Shown here: positions 1 to 10,171 of the stretch, piece after piece
Layout: every line of letters starts with the position of its first letter
Position numbering within the stretch: position 1 is the stretch's first letter
Assembly: GCA_029204045.2 (NCBI GenBank)
Contig: CM055061.1
Span: 46,090,977-46,154,976 of the forward strand
DNA from: Tillandsia leiboldiana
Taxonomy: Eukaryota > Streptophyta > Magnoliopsida > Poales > Bromeliaceae
DNA: 64,000 nucleotides
Direction of reading: 5' to 3'
Position numbers and translations under genes: made by a program
The notes under the pieces: model-generated
Seen by the model: only the letters and a program-made list of their open reading frames with translations
Databases searched by the model: none
What the model was told of the DNA's origin: nothing

Positions 1-657
1 AAAATACACCACGACGGGTGTGAGAACTACGTCCCAAGTAGTTCTCAGTGGGTGCCGCCAACAAGCCCGACGGTCTGCCCACTAAGTCTACTAGAGGCAA
101 AAAGTAACCATATAATACTGAAATGAAAGGGCTGGAAAAGTAACTCTACAGCTACTATGCCTCTATCTAGATGCTCAAGAAAAGGAACAGATGGAACAGG
201 ATGCATCTACTAATACCCACAGTAAACTCACCAAATCTAAACTGACTGCCTCAAGGGTTCAGTCAAACCTGCGCCCACCTACTGCCGCACATCCTCAACA
301 GGACGGGTCTACCGTAGGGTGTCCGTGACTGCCACTAACTGGCACAGTCAGAGGGACGGTGTCGACAAGTCGCGATAGCAAGTAACAGGCCCAACTCCGG
401 AGTGGCTCTCGAGGGGAGCGACCCCACCGAGCAAAGTATCCGCGTATCTCTGTCGAGCTCAAATATGGCTCATGCAGGCTATAGTCCAAACCACGATCAA
501 CAAGATCGACCAACAACAACAACTCTCAACTACAGGCTGGAAAACCACACAGCTGGGGCCACCGTCCACCAGACGGCTCCCACAACAGAACACCAAACTC
601 ACAGGAAAGACCGACACCATAAGGGTTCGGAAACCCGATAGACCGGTGCTAAGAACC

Positions 658-1060
658 CTATCAAACAAGAACAGACTCTAGGCTCCGCCTATCGAAGTTC
701 CCGATCCCCTTACAGTTCGGGAAAGCAAAACCTCGGCACGACACGCAGAAAGCACCAACAGGGCCCGAAAGTCCCGGGAGACCTACACCTACAACCCTAT
801 CAAACAAGAACAGGTTCCAGGCTCGGCCCCGGCGGCTTTCATCCCGTCAAAGGGACGGCCCCTAGAACCCGGATCACTCGAATCCTTTCGAGTGAGGAGA
901 TTTATATGAAAAGGTGACATTTGTTATTGAAAATTATTTTGGTCTGGAAGAAATCCCTATTTAACGATTTTAGTTCTTTTTAGAAAATCAGTTAGAAAAA
1001 AATAAGTGTTTTACCCAAACCCCGAAGGGCTGATGCCTTTGTCCAATCAAACAAGAACAG
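658..1060 (-). repeat. Dispersed 15-bp motif in the GYP1 LTR
   Basis: The motif ATCAAACAAGAACAG occurs exactly at 660-674, 799-813 and 1046-1060. A one-base variant lies at 3770-3784, close to the polypurine tract. The right LTR repeats the trio and SOLO2 keeps all three (41444, 41584, 41827). In the sense strand it reads CTGTTCTTGTTTGAT. It lies downstream of the TATA box, so it would be in the transcript. Its function is unknown. Confidence 0.8.
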
Positions 1061-2659
1061 ACTCTAGCGGCCCTTCGATGCTTGGAAGAAAACATTGGTA
1101 GACTAAAATCATGTGTATGTCGAAAAGGGTTCTAGGTTCGGCTAACACTAGTATACTACTACCACTGACACAGTGGCGACAACCCCAACAGGGGAAAACA
1201 AGACCTCTCGGGACCACCGTTTATCTCAAACGGTTCCCGGTACAGACAAGCGATCCACTACATCTACCAGACTCCACTCTGCTCCCAAGCACGAGTGCAA
1301 ATGCATCCCACACTAAAAAGATGTCCCGACCGCTCGGCCCACTACCCGGGCGAGGATAACACTAAGTCCAGGAATGAAACATAAAGTGTGGATGTCTAAG
1401 CATAAATAACCCTAGCCCAAGTGAGGGTTTTCTACTGGTCTGGTTACACATGCAACATATGACGGGGGTGCTAGGTCAGGTTCCAAGATAACGAATATTT
1501 AACATGATAGAAGAAAGTAAAAGATCACAAGATCAACAGATAATACTAGGAACAACAATTCCTATTTCTAGCATACTACCCAAGTCCAATCCCTATCATG
1601 CATGATTCTATATCCATAGAATTAGAGTACAGTCCATAGATCTTGAAAGCAAGCCACCCACCTGAAGACGCTAACTGTCCAGAGTCGTACAGCTGAGAAA
1701 ACCAGAAAAATAACAACTCTTGGTCCAATAGGTCTAGCACAGTCCACAATCCCTCCTGGGTACAACATAAGGCTACAGTTATACTTTAAATCCAATAAAA
1801 TCCAGGTTTTACAAATCTGCTGGAAACAGTCCACTTGCTGCGAAATTTTCACCTGTAAAACGAACTCCAAAAATTCTGAGAAAAATACCACAGCGATCCT
1901 CGCGTCGATAGCTTCGAAACGGGTACCTGCACGTCCAATTCCGAGCACCGTAGGCCATGTTATAAATTCCACAGTATCGGTGCGCATAATCCCAAAACCA
2001 TTCAACTGTAAACTCTTGTACAGATAAAAGGAAAAGTGTATACCTTCGGGAAGGTCTCCAAAAATTCCCAGAAAAATATATGATGATCCTTGCGTCGCGT
2101 AGATGAAAAAAGTCTATAAGCACGTTCTGATCCGAGATTGTGCGTGAAGATATCCTCAAAAGAAGCTGCTGTCCTCACCACAAACTCACAGCAAGAAGGG
2201 TCCCAATGAGCACGAGAAAACACCTCGGAAAATGCGAAATCAGAAAATGTGCGTGAAACCCAAAATCGTAGCCTCACCTGTTACGAATCCAGCAGCGAAG
2301 AAATCGCTCGAAAAGATCGTCAGAGTAGGTCGGGGGAGCTCGTACACCGAAGAGCGACGGAAGAAGCACCGAAGAAAGAACGTCGCGCCGAGCCAAGAAA
2401 AAGAGAATCTCGAAAAGCGTGCCCCCAAAAATCCCCAAACTCTGCAGATGGAAGCTTGACAGAGAGAGGATCAACTTTGGTGAAGAACTCTCCTCGGTTT
2501 GACGCTCAGAAATGCCAAAAAGCCGAAGAGGAAGGGAGCTCGGCCTTTAAATAGGCAGCAGAAAAACAAATGGGGAAATTCCCATTATGTCCCAAGATTC
2601 GGGCGCACCCGAACTTTCGGGCGCCCGAATCCGGGCGCAAGGCCCGAACACTGTAGCCG

Positions 2660-3277
2660 CCCGGAAAAACCTGGGGCGGCCACGTCACCCACACAGCAAA
2701 CAGCTGTGCGGGGCGCGCAGGGAGCGGCCACGTGGCCCTCCCGGGGCCCGACGCGTGTCCCGCACAGCAAACAGCTGTGTGGGGCGCGCGAGCTGCTGCC
2801 ACGTGGCACCTACCCGGTCAACCCGGGTAGGTGGCGCCCGCCAGTGGCAGGGCGACACGTGGCCCTGCCACTGTCGCGGTCACACGTGCGGGCAGGCGCC
2901 GCACTGGCCGCCTGCCACGCACGCGCCCCGAGGCGCACGCCCGCGACACGGTGCACCGCGCCTCGTGAGCCCGCGAATGGCGTGACGACACGTGTCCTGT
3001 GCACCCGGTCCACGCACCCAATTCAGGTTCCGTGGACCGCGCCGCGTGCACCGACCAACCGGGGGATGCCACGTGTCCCCCCGCCCCGGTCCATGCACCG
3101 CCGCGCAAACCCTGTGGACCGCGCCTCACGAGCCCGCCAATCAGGCGGCGCCACGTGTCCCTGCGCCGGGTCCGTGCACCCAGCCGCTCCCCTCTGTGGA
3201 CCGAGCGCTGCGGACCGGCCCAATCACAAGCCGCCACGTGGCAGCCGACGGTCCACGGCCCCTCCCATGCACCGAAA
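2660..3277. repeat. G-box / ERSE-like tandem repeats in GYP1 U3 (left copy)
   Basis: Eight CACGTG hexamers start at 2729, 2800, 2856, 2883, 2989, 3070, 3152 and 3235. The first two lie in ~71-bp units that share a CACAGCAAACAGCTGTG core (2692 and 2763). The last four lie in 81-82-bp units starting near 2951, 3032, 3114 and 3196, each opening with GTG(G/C)ACCG. Each of these four has a CCAAT-like pentamer exactly 10 bases before CACG. An 11-bp inverted repeat spans 2807-2833, and a perfect 12-bp inverted repeat (2842-2853 with 2862-2873) brackets the third G-box. Confidence 0.88.
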
Positions 3278-3565
3278 TTCAGCGAAAACTTCCGGGGGTC
3301 CGTTTTTGGGCATCCGGACTCCAAATCAAACAAGCAAATAGCCGTTTTCAAGCGTTTTTCCGCGCTGAATCCAAATCCACCCTCTGTTTGGCCCAAATAA
3401 ATTCCGAAAATTCGGCAAATACAGCCGAAGGCCAATCCAGCTTTGGATATCACACAGGGTCCATCCGTGGCATCCCTTTGATGCACTATGGACCAGATAC
3501 ACCAACACTAGGTGTTCTACACCACGGTTCATGGGAGAAGCCACACGGGGATCAGGGTCACCACA

Positions 3566-3576
3566 TCCTCCCCCAC
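3566..3576 (-). promoter_or_regulatory. GYP1 polypurine tract
   Basis: In the minus sense, GTGGGGGAGGA directly abuts the first base of the 3' LTR. This is where the plus-strand DNA primer of an LTR retrotransposon is expected. Confidence 0.8.
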
Positions 3577-4277
3577 TAAAAGGAAGTTTCGTCCCCGAAA
3601 CAAAAACACCACAACCACAAAACCAAGACAATCAAGAACACAACACAAAACTAACAAGAAAGGTTCGGCTCCACCAGCAGGAATGTCATCAACCTCAACT
3701 CTCAATTTAGAAAACAGCTGAAATTAACGAAAAGTCCAAGAACTTTGAAAGATCAGTGCCTTCGCCCCAATCAAACGAGAACAGGTTCGGGCACTGTCTC
3801 CATTTCTGGAGCAATCCTCCGAAGTTTTCGTCCTGTTCGTAAATTTCAGTTCAAAGGCGAGAAGAGTGAGAGTAGTGTTGGTGTCGTTCCTGCTGTGGCC
3901 ACAAAAAGGAAGCTACCACTAACGAGACTCCTAAGGACATAACCTCTAGTCCTAGACATCACATCTGCTCCTGAGGTGGCGTCTGCCAAAGCCGCTGAAG
4001 CTGATGCTGCTGGAAGGATACGCCGACAATCCGAGAAAACGAACTCCTCCAGTCCAACTCGCAGAAGGATAACTGCTCACATTCCATTATCAGTCGTAGC
4101 ACTGCACCGCACCAACAGTCCAACATGTGTGCTTAATCCAAGTCCTGGTGCTGTCCTTGAATCGGCACATCAGCCGGCGAAGTCCCAAGTCTCAACTGCA
4201 CTGATCAAACACCGCGAATCTCCTCTATCCATAGGATACAGGGAAGAATTCAATCGCTAAACATGTAGCAGAAATTC
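3577..4277 (-). other. GYP1 non-coding 3' internal region
   Basis: About 700 bp lie between the gag stop and the polypurine tract. No pol motif or ORF of retroelement type is seen on either strand. A fourth copy of the ATCAAACAAGAACAG-type motif lies at 3770-3784. This is all that stands in place of a normal 3-4-kb pol region. Confidence 0.75.
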
Positions 4278-5804
4278 CTAACCCATACCCATGCAAAGAT
4301 GCTGATGCAGATACTCAACTAATAATGCAGAAGAATACAGCGGTAACGAAATGCTCAACTCAGCTAACCGAAATAAAATCATACCTGCCGCGGCATGATC
4401 CGCTGCCGGGGTGTCCTCCACCAGGGCTGCATAAACCCGTCCACTGGGTGCTGCAGGTCGTCGTCCCGTCTGTCCTGACGTCGTGGCCCACTCTGTCTGC
4501 TGGTGTGCCGAAGGGGTTCCCACTGCATGGATGGGCAAGGGGGGTGCTGTCGCAATCGGCCGCACTGACAAAATGGCCTGGGGGCAAGCCGCGCGGAAAT
4601 GTCCCAACTCTCCACAGAGGAAACACCGCCCCTGTCTCTGATCACACTGCGACGGTGGATGAGGCCCGCCACAGATGACACACCGGTCCTGCCGCTGCTG
4701 CCGATACCGCTGATGCTGCTGCTGGGGCTCACCAGATCTCCGGCGCCTACGAAACCCACGACCTTCAGGATGAGATCGAGGAGGTCTCGGAGGTCCCTGC
4801 CCGCTCGTCTGACCCTCATCATCCGGTGCTGGGCGCTTCGCCCCAGGAATCACTACGGGGGCTAGAGCCACCTCTGACATCATTGCCTCTCCAGACTCGA
4901 CATATAACGCCTGCTCCATCGATGCCTCCAAAGTCTGTAATCTGCAGGAGCGAACAAGCTGATAAATATCCCGGCGCAGCCCCCGCTCGAACATGTAGAT
5001 CCGGTGAGACTCGTCCCTGGCCACGTGAGGCATACTAGCCAACAGCTGATTGAATTCGGCTATGTATGCATTCACGGGCCGATCTCCCTGGCGGAGATTT
5101 CTTAGCTGCTCCTCCAATCTCTGGCGAACACTCTCAGGAAAGAAGGCCCCTAAAAGAAGTCTACGGAACTCCGCCCAGGGAAGAATCTGCGTCCCAGGCG
5201 GACCAGCAGGCCGCACACGCCGCCACCAAGCCTCGGCGTTGCCCTCCAAGTAGTGTGTAGCCAAAATGACCCGAAATCGATCCTCAACGAACAAACTCTC
5301 AAAATGACGCTCCATGGCCGTGATCCAAGACTCTGCCTCCCACGGCTCAGTACTCATACCGGAAAAACGGGGTGGATCAAACCGGCGGAACCTCATCAAC
5401 AGATCCACCACCGCACTCTGCTCAGCTGAAGTCAAAGGTCCCATCGACCCAGGCGGTGGTATTATAGAAACCGGCTCGACAGGAATAGCCTGCGCTGACG
5501 GAACCACAGGGGGCGCCACAGCTGGCGAAGAAGGCACAGGCGAACACACAGGGGGTGCTACCACAGGCTGCGTCCTCTGCTCTAAAAGAAGCATCATCCG
5601 ACCAAAGGCCTCCTCCTGGCGCCGAGAAGCCTCCTCCTGGCGCTGAGATGTCTCCTCCTGGCGCCGCACCGCCTCAGACAACTGTGCCACCTGGGCACGG
5701 AGCTCCAGAACCTCCCTCTGCTGTCCCTGCCCCGAGTCCTCCTGCTCGGGATCATCGGAGGGGAAAGGCTGAGAACGCGTCTGCACCCTGCGTCGGGGAG
5801 GCAT
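4278..5804 (-). CDS. gag: Ty3/gypsy Gag polyprotein (GYP1)
   Basis: This is an uninterrupted ORF of 508 residues from the ATG at 5804, which gives the usual gypsy start MPPRRR. The frame stays open 20 codons upstream, but those residues look like untranslated leader. Residues 30-75 form a charged coiled coil with a 7-residue repeat, encoded by a 21-bp minisatellite at 5611-5673. Residues ~120-300 are a Retrotrans_gag capsid domain with RFDPPRFSG, EAESWI and EAWWRRV motifs. An Arg-rich stretch at 350-373 precedes two zinc knuckles: a C-X2-C-X3-H-X4-C variant (375-387) and a standard CCHC (394-407). The frame then enters the linker that normally leads to protease (GRVYAALVED) and ends about 50 residues later in unrelated sequence. 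It should bind and package RNA but supplies no enzymes. Confidence 0.9.
   Translation of the reverse strand: MPPRRRVQTRSQPFPSDDPEQEDSGQGQQREVLELRAQVAQLSEAVRRQEETSQRQEEASRRQEEAFGRMMLLLEQRTQPVVAPPVCSPVPSSPAVAPPVVPSAQAIPVEPVSIIPPPGSMGPLTSAEQSAVVDLLMRFRRFDPPRFSGMSTEPWEAESWITAMERHFESLFVEDRFRVILATHYLEGNAEAWWRRVRPAGPPGTQILPWAEFRRLLLGAFFPESVRQRLEEQLRNLRQGDRPVNAYIAEFNQLLASMPHVARDESHRIYMFERGLRRDIYQLVRSCRLQTLEASMEQALYVESGEAMMSEVALAPVVIPGAKRPAPDDEGQTSGQGPPRPPRSHPEGRGFRRRRRSGEPQQQHQRYRQQRQDRCVICGGPHPPSQCDQRQGRCFLCGELGHFRAACPQAILSVRPIATAPPLPIHAVGTPSAHQQTEWATTSGQTGRRPAAPSGRVYAALVEDTPAADHAAAGMILFRLAELSISLPLYSSALLVEYLHQHLCMGMG
5611..5673 (-). repeat. 21-bp minisatellite inside gag
   Basis: The word TCCTCCTGGCGC starts at 5611, 5632 and 5653, an exact 21-bp period. 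On the coding strand this gives repeated seven-residue Arg-Gln-Glu-Glu heptads in the Gag coiled coil. A period of 21 bp preserves both frame and heptad phase. Confidence 0.85.
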
Positions 5805-6085
5805 CGTGCCTACCTGCAACACACAAGCAACCATCAGGATAGTACCAAACAATACTCGACCCAATCCAGCGAAAGTCTAGGACATGTCATCCATTCCCTA
5901 GCATTATGTTGTCTGCAGCCAACATAATCGCTTAGGAGAATAAACATGCCAGTCACTCATCCCAACCCTTGGGAGAGGTATCAAACTCACTCAGGACTCT
6001 CGCTAATAGTCACGACTCTCACGTAGTCATCCTAATGTCCAACCACAAGCCTAGGATTTCTAAGTCCACATGACCTACAGCCTAG

Positions 6086-6097
6086 GCTCTGATACCA
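6086..6097 (-). promoter_or_regulatory. GYP1 primer binding site (tRNA-iMet)
   Basis: In the minus sense this reads TGGTATCAGAGC, the complement of the initiator-Met tRNA 3' end. It lies seven bases from the 5' LTR. It fixes the element's orientation. Confidence 0.92.
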
Positions 6098-6104
6098 CCT
6101 AATC

Positions 6105-9100
6105 TGTCACGCCCCGGCGTCGAAACTGCGACCCGGGCTCGCCAACAGATCCGCCGCCCATACGGGAAGCCCCGTATAGACGAAGCGACTAACCTGCAAA
6201 AGAGCATCTATACTACGCAGATATCAGAGCTGAAAGAAAAACTGCTAGAAATAAAAACTATATACAACACAAGTCCTCACCACAAGTACAAAAGTCTCTC
6301 GAGCAGTAAAATAAGTACAACTCTATACCTCACTACAAAGTTCTCTTAACAGGAACTCTCAAAAGTAATAAGGGTACATCTACTCTCTGGACGGCGACTG
6401 GTAGGGAACTATCTCGCGACTCCCTTACCTCGATCAGAAGCAGCAGCAACAGGAACAGCAGGAACCGAAGTAGAAGTCCCTGTGGGAAAAATACACCACG
6501 ACGGGTGTGAGAACTACGTCCCAAGTAGTTCTCAGTGGGTGCCGCCAACAAGCCCGACGGTCTGCCCACTAAGTCTACTAGAGGCAAAAAGTAACCATAT
6601 AATACTGAAATGAAAGGGCTGGAAAAGTAACTCTACAGCTACTATGCCTCTATCTAGATGCTCAAGAAAAGGAACAGATGGAACAGGATGCATCTACTAA
6701 TACCCACAGTAAACTCACCAAATCTAAACTGACTGCCTCAAGGGTCCAGTCAAACCTGCGCCCACCTACTGCCGCACATCCTCAACAGGACGGGTCTACC
6801 GTAGGGTGTCCGTGACTGCCACTAACTGGCACAGTCAGAGGGACGGCGTCGACAAGTCGCGATAGCAAGTAACAGGCCCAACTCCGGAGTGGCTCTCGAG
6901 GGGAGCGACCCCACCGAGGAAAGTATCCGCGTATCTCTGTCGAGCTCAAATATGGCTCATGCAGGCTATAGTCCAAACCACGATCAACAAGATCGACCAA
7001 CAACAACAACTCTCAACTACAGGCTGGAAAACCACACAGCTGGGGCCACCGTCCACCAGACGGCTCCCACAACAGAACACCAAACTCACAGGAAAGACCG
7101 ACACCATAAGGGTTCGGAAACCCGATAGACCGGTGCTAAGAACCCTATCAAACAAGAACAGACTCTAGGCTCCGCCTATCGAAGTTCCCGATCCCCTTAC
7201 AGTTCGGGAAAGCAAAACCTCGGCACGACACGCAGAAAGCACCAACAGGGCCCGAAAGTCCCGGGAGACCTACACCTACAACCCTATCAAACAAGAACAG
7301 GTTCCAGGCTCGGCCCCGGCGGCTTTCGTCCCGTCAAAGGGACGACCCCTAGAACCCGGATCACTCGAATCCTTTCGAGTGAGGAGATTTATATGAAAAG
7401 GTGACATTTGTTATTAAAAATTATTTTGGTCTGGAAGAAATCCCTATTTAACGATTTTAGTTCTTTTTAGAAAATCAGTTAGAAAAAAATAAGTGTTTTA
7501 CCCAAACCCCGAAGGGCTGATGCCTTTGTCCAATCAAACAAGAACAGACTCTAGCGGCCCTTCGATGCTTGGAAGAAAACATTGGTAGACTAAAATCATG
7601 TGTATGTCGAAAAGGGTTCTAGGTTCGGCTAACACTAGTATACTACTACCACTGACACAGTGGCGACAACCCCAACAGGGGAAAACAAGACCTCTCGGGA
7701 CCACCGTTTATCTCAAACGGTTCCCGGTACAGACAAGCGATCCACTACATCTACCAGACTCCACTCTGCTCCCAAGCACGAGTGCAAATGCATCCCACAC
7801 TAAAAAGATGTCCCGACCGCTCGGCCCACTACCCGGGCGAGGATAACACTAAGTCCAGGAATGAAACATAAAGTGTGGATGTCTAAGCATAAATAACCCT
7901 AGCCCAAGTGAGGGTTTTCTACTGGTCTGGTTACACATGCAACATATGACGGGGGTGCTAGGTCAGGTTCCAAGATAACGAATATTTAACATGATAGAAG
8001 AAAGTAAAAGATCACAAGATCAACAGATAATACTAGGAACAACAATTCCTATTTCTAGCATACTACCCAAGTCCAATCCCTATCATGCATGATTCTATAT
8101 CCATAGAATTAGAGTACAGTCCATAGATCTTGAAAGCAAGCCACCCACCTGATGACGCTAACTGTCCGGAGTCGTACAGCTGAGAAAACCAGAAAAATAA
8201 CAACTCTAGGTCCAACAGGTCCAGCACAGTCCACAATCCCTCCTGGGTACAACATAAGGCTACAGTTATACTTTAAATCCAATAAAATCCAGGTTTTACA
8301 AATCTGCTGGAAACAGTCCACTTGCTGCGAAATTTTCACCTGTAAAATGAACTCCAAAAATTCTGAGAAAAATACCACAGCGATCCTCGCGTCGATAGCT
8401 TCGAAACGGGTACCTGCACGTCCAATTCCGAGCACCGTAGGCCAAGTTATAAATTCCACAGTATCGGTGCGCATAATCCCAAAACCATTCAACTGTAAAC
8501 TCTTGTACAGATAAAAGGAAAAGTGTATACCTTCGGGAAGGTCTCCAAAAATTCCTAGAAAAATATATGATGATCCTTGCGTCGCGTAGATGAAAAAAGT
8601 CTATAAGCACGTTCTGATCCGAGATCTGTGCGCGAAGATATCCTCAAAAGAAGCTGCTGTCCTCACCACAAACTCACAGCAAGAAGGGTCCCAATGAGCA
8701 CGAGAAAACACCACGGAAAACGCGAAATCAGAAAATGTGCGTGAAACCCAAAATCGTAGCCTCACCTGTTACGAATCCAGCAGCGAAGAAATCGCTCGAA
8801 AAGATCGTCGGAGTAGGTCGGGGGAGCTCGTACACCGAAGAGCGACGGAAGAAGCACCGAAGAAAGAACGTCGCGCCGAGCCAAGAAAAAGAGAATCTCG
8901 AAAAGCGTGCCCCCAAAAATCCCCAAACTCTGCAGATGGAAGCTTGACAGAGAGAGGATGAACTTTGGTGAAGAACTCTCCTCGGTTTGACGCTCAGAAA
9001 TGCCAAAAAGCCTAAGAGGAAGGGAGCTCGGCCTTTAAATAGGCAGCAGAAAAACAAATAGGGAAATTCCCATTATGTCCCAAGATTCGGGCGCACCCGA

Positions 9101-10052
9101 ACTTTCGGGCGCCCGAATCCGGGCGCAAGGCCCGAACACTGTAGCCGCCCGGAAAAACCTGGGGCGGCCACGTCACCCGCACAGCAAACAGCTGTGCGGG
9201 GCGCGCAGGGAGCGGCCACGTGGCCCTCCCGGGGCCCGACGCGTGTCCCGCACAGCAAACAGCTGTGCGGGGCGCGCGAGCTGCTGCCACGTGGCACCTA
9301 CCCGGTCAACCCGGGTAGGTGGCGCCCGCCAGTGGCAGGGCGACACGTGGCCCTGCCACTGTCGCGGTCACACGTGCGGGCAGGCGCCGCACTGGCCGCC
9401 TGCCACGCACGCGCCCCGAGGCGCACGCCCGCGACCCGGTGGACCGCGCCTCGTGAGCCCGCGAATGGTGTGACGACACGTGTCCTGTGCACCCGGTCCA
9501 CGCACCCAATTCAGGTTCCGTGGACCGCGCCGCGTGCACCGACCAACCGGGGGATGCCACGTGTTCCCCCGCCCCGGTCCATGCACCGCCGCGCAAACCC
9601 TGTGGACCGCGCCTCACGAGCCCGCCAATCAGGCGGCGCCACGTGTCCCTGCGCCGGGTCCGTGCACCCAGCCGCTCCCCTCTGTGGACCGAGCGCTGCG
9701 GACCGGCCCAATCACAAGCCGCCACGTGGCAGCCGGCGGTCCACGGCCCCTCCCATGCACCGAAATTCAGCGAAAACTTCCGGGGGTCCTTTTTGGGCAT
9801 CCGGACTCCAAATCAAACAAGCAAATAGCCATTTTCAAGCGTTTTTCCGCACTGAATCCAAATCTACCCTCTGTTTGGCCCAAATAAATTCCGAAAATTC
9901 GGCAAATGCAGCCGAAGGCCAATCCAGCTGTGGATATCACACAGGGTCCATCCGTGGCATCCCTTTGATGCACTATGGACCAGATACACCAACACTAGGT
10001 GTTCTACACCACGGTTCATGGGAGAAGCCACACGGGGATCAGGGTCACCACA
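6105..10052 (-). repeat. GYP1 5' LTR (complete, 3948 bp)
   Basis: It begins TGTCACGCCCC and ends GGTCACCACA (TG...CA). In the minus sense, U3 runs from 10052 to a TATA-like element near 9033-9045. A long R/U5 follows and ends at 6105. The last ~75 bases of U5 contain two hairpins, 6111-6137 and 6160-6177. The first base after the LTR on the right (10053) resumes the COP1 accessory ORF. Confidence 0.94.
9148..9765. repeat. G-box / ERSE-like tandem repeats in GYP1 U3 (right copy)
   Basis: This repeats the left LTR block at an offset of 6488. CACGTG starts at 9217, 9288, 9344, 9371, 9477, 9558, 9640 and 9723. CCAAT-like pentamers start 15 bases before the last four (9462 CGAAT, 9543 CCAAC, 9625 CCAAT, 9708 CCAAT). 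Two of the four match CCAAT-N9-CCACG perfectly. The period is 81-83 bp. Confidence 0.88.
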
Positions 10053-10171
10053 GCATCACTGCCGACCAACGTGATCTTCGAAAGAATTGTTCCAAACTTT
10101 CAAAGTTGGTCAAGGCAATTTTTGACAAATTAGGATGCTACAGCAGTTCCGATGAATCCGGTTCAGAGTAA
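10053..10171 (+). pseudogene. COP1 accessory ORF, C-terminal fragment
   Basis: About 38 codons remain, cut off at the left by GYP1. The end (NCSKLSKLVKAIFDKLG, then an acidic Ser-rich tail and stop) aligns with the C terminus of the COP2 accessory protein (CSKL, then a basic helix, then a Ser/Asp tail). It therefore marks the 3' end of a plus-strand Sirevirus-like copia element. The rest of the ORF lies left of the window or is lost. Confidence 0.75.

Larger units (their letters stand above)
1..3565 (-). repeat. GYP1 3' LTR (truncated by the window edge)
   Basis: This matches 6488-10052 with about 1% substitutions and a few one-base indels. In the minus sense it runs from 3565 leftwards. U3 is GC rich and holds the G-box repeat block. 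A TATA-like TATTTAAA lies near 2545-2557, just downstream of that block. Long ORFs here (for example 2499-3341 plus and 2818-3486 minus) are by-products of GC-rich repeats and are not genes. Confidence 0.93.
1..10052 (-). mobile_element. GYP1: gag-only Ty3/gypsy LTR retrotransposon
   Basis: Two long direct repeats (1-3565 and 6105-10052) start TGTCACGCC and end in CCACA, and they flank a 2.5-kb internal region. A 12-base match to the initiator-Met PBS lies beside the right LTR and a purine tract beside the left LTR, so the element reads on the minus strand. The first ~383 bp of the left LTR lie outside the window. The interior encodes only Gag and no pol, so the element must depend on an autonomous relative, like the TR-GAG and LARD classes. 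It is inserted in the accessory ORF of COP1. The target duplication cannot be checked because the left junction is outside the window. Confidence 0.93.

Noticed and set aside
2499..3486. Long plus and minus ORFs (280 and 222 codons) in the GC-rich LTR part, and the 325-codon ORF at 9194-10171
   Set aside because: They lie on the G-box tandem repeats, are rich in Ala/Arg/Pro, differ in length between LTR copies and have no domain. High GC removes stop codons by chance. Only the last ~38 codons of 9194-10171 are real accessory ORF sequence.
1..10052. Segmental duplication of 1-3565 and 6488-10052
   Set aside because: PBS, polypurine tract and TG...CA ends show these are the two LTRs of one element.
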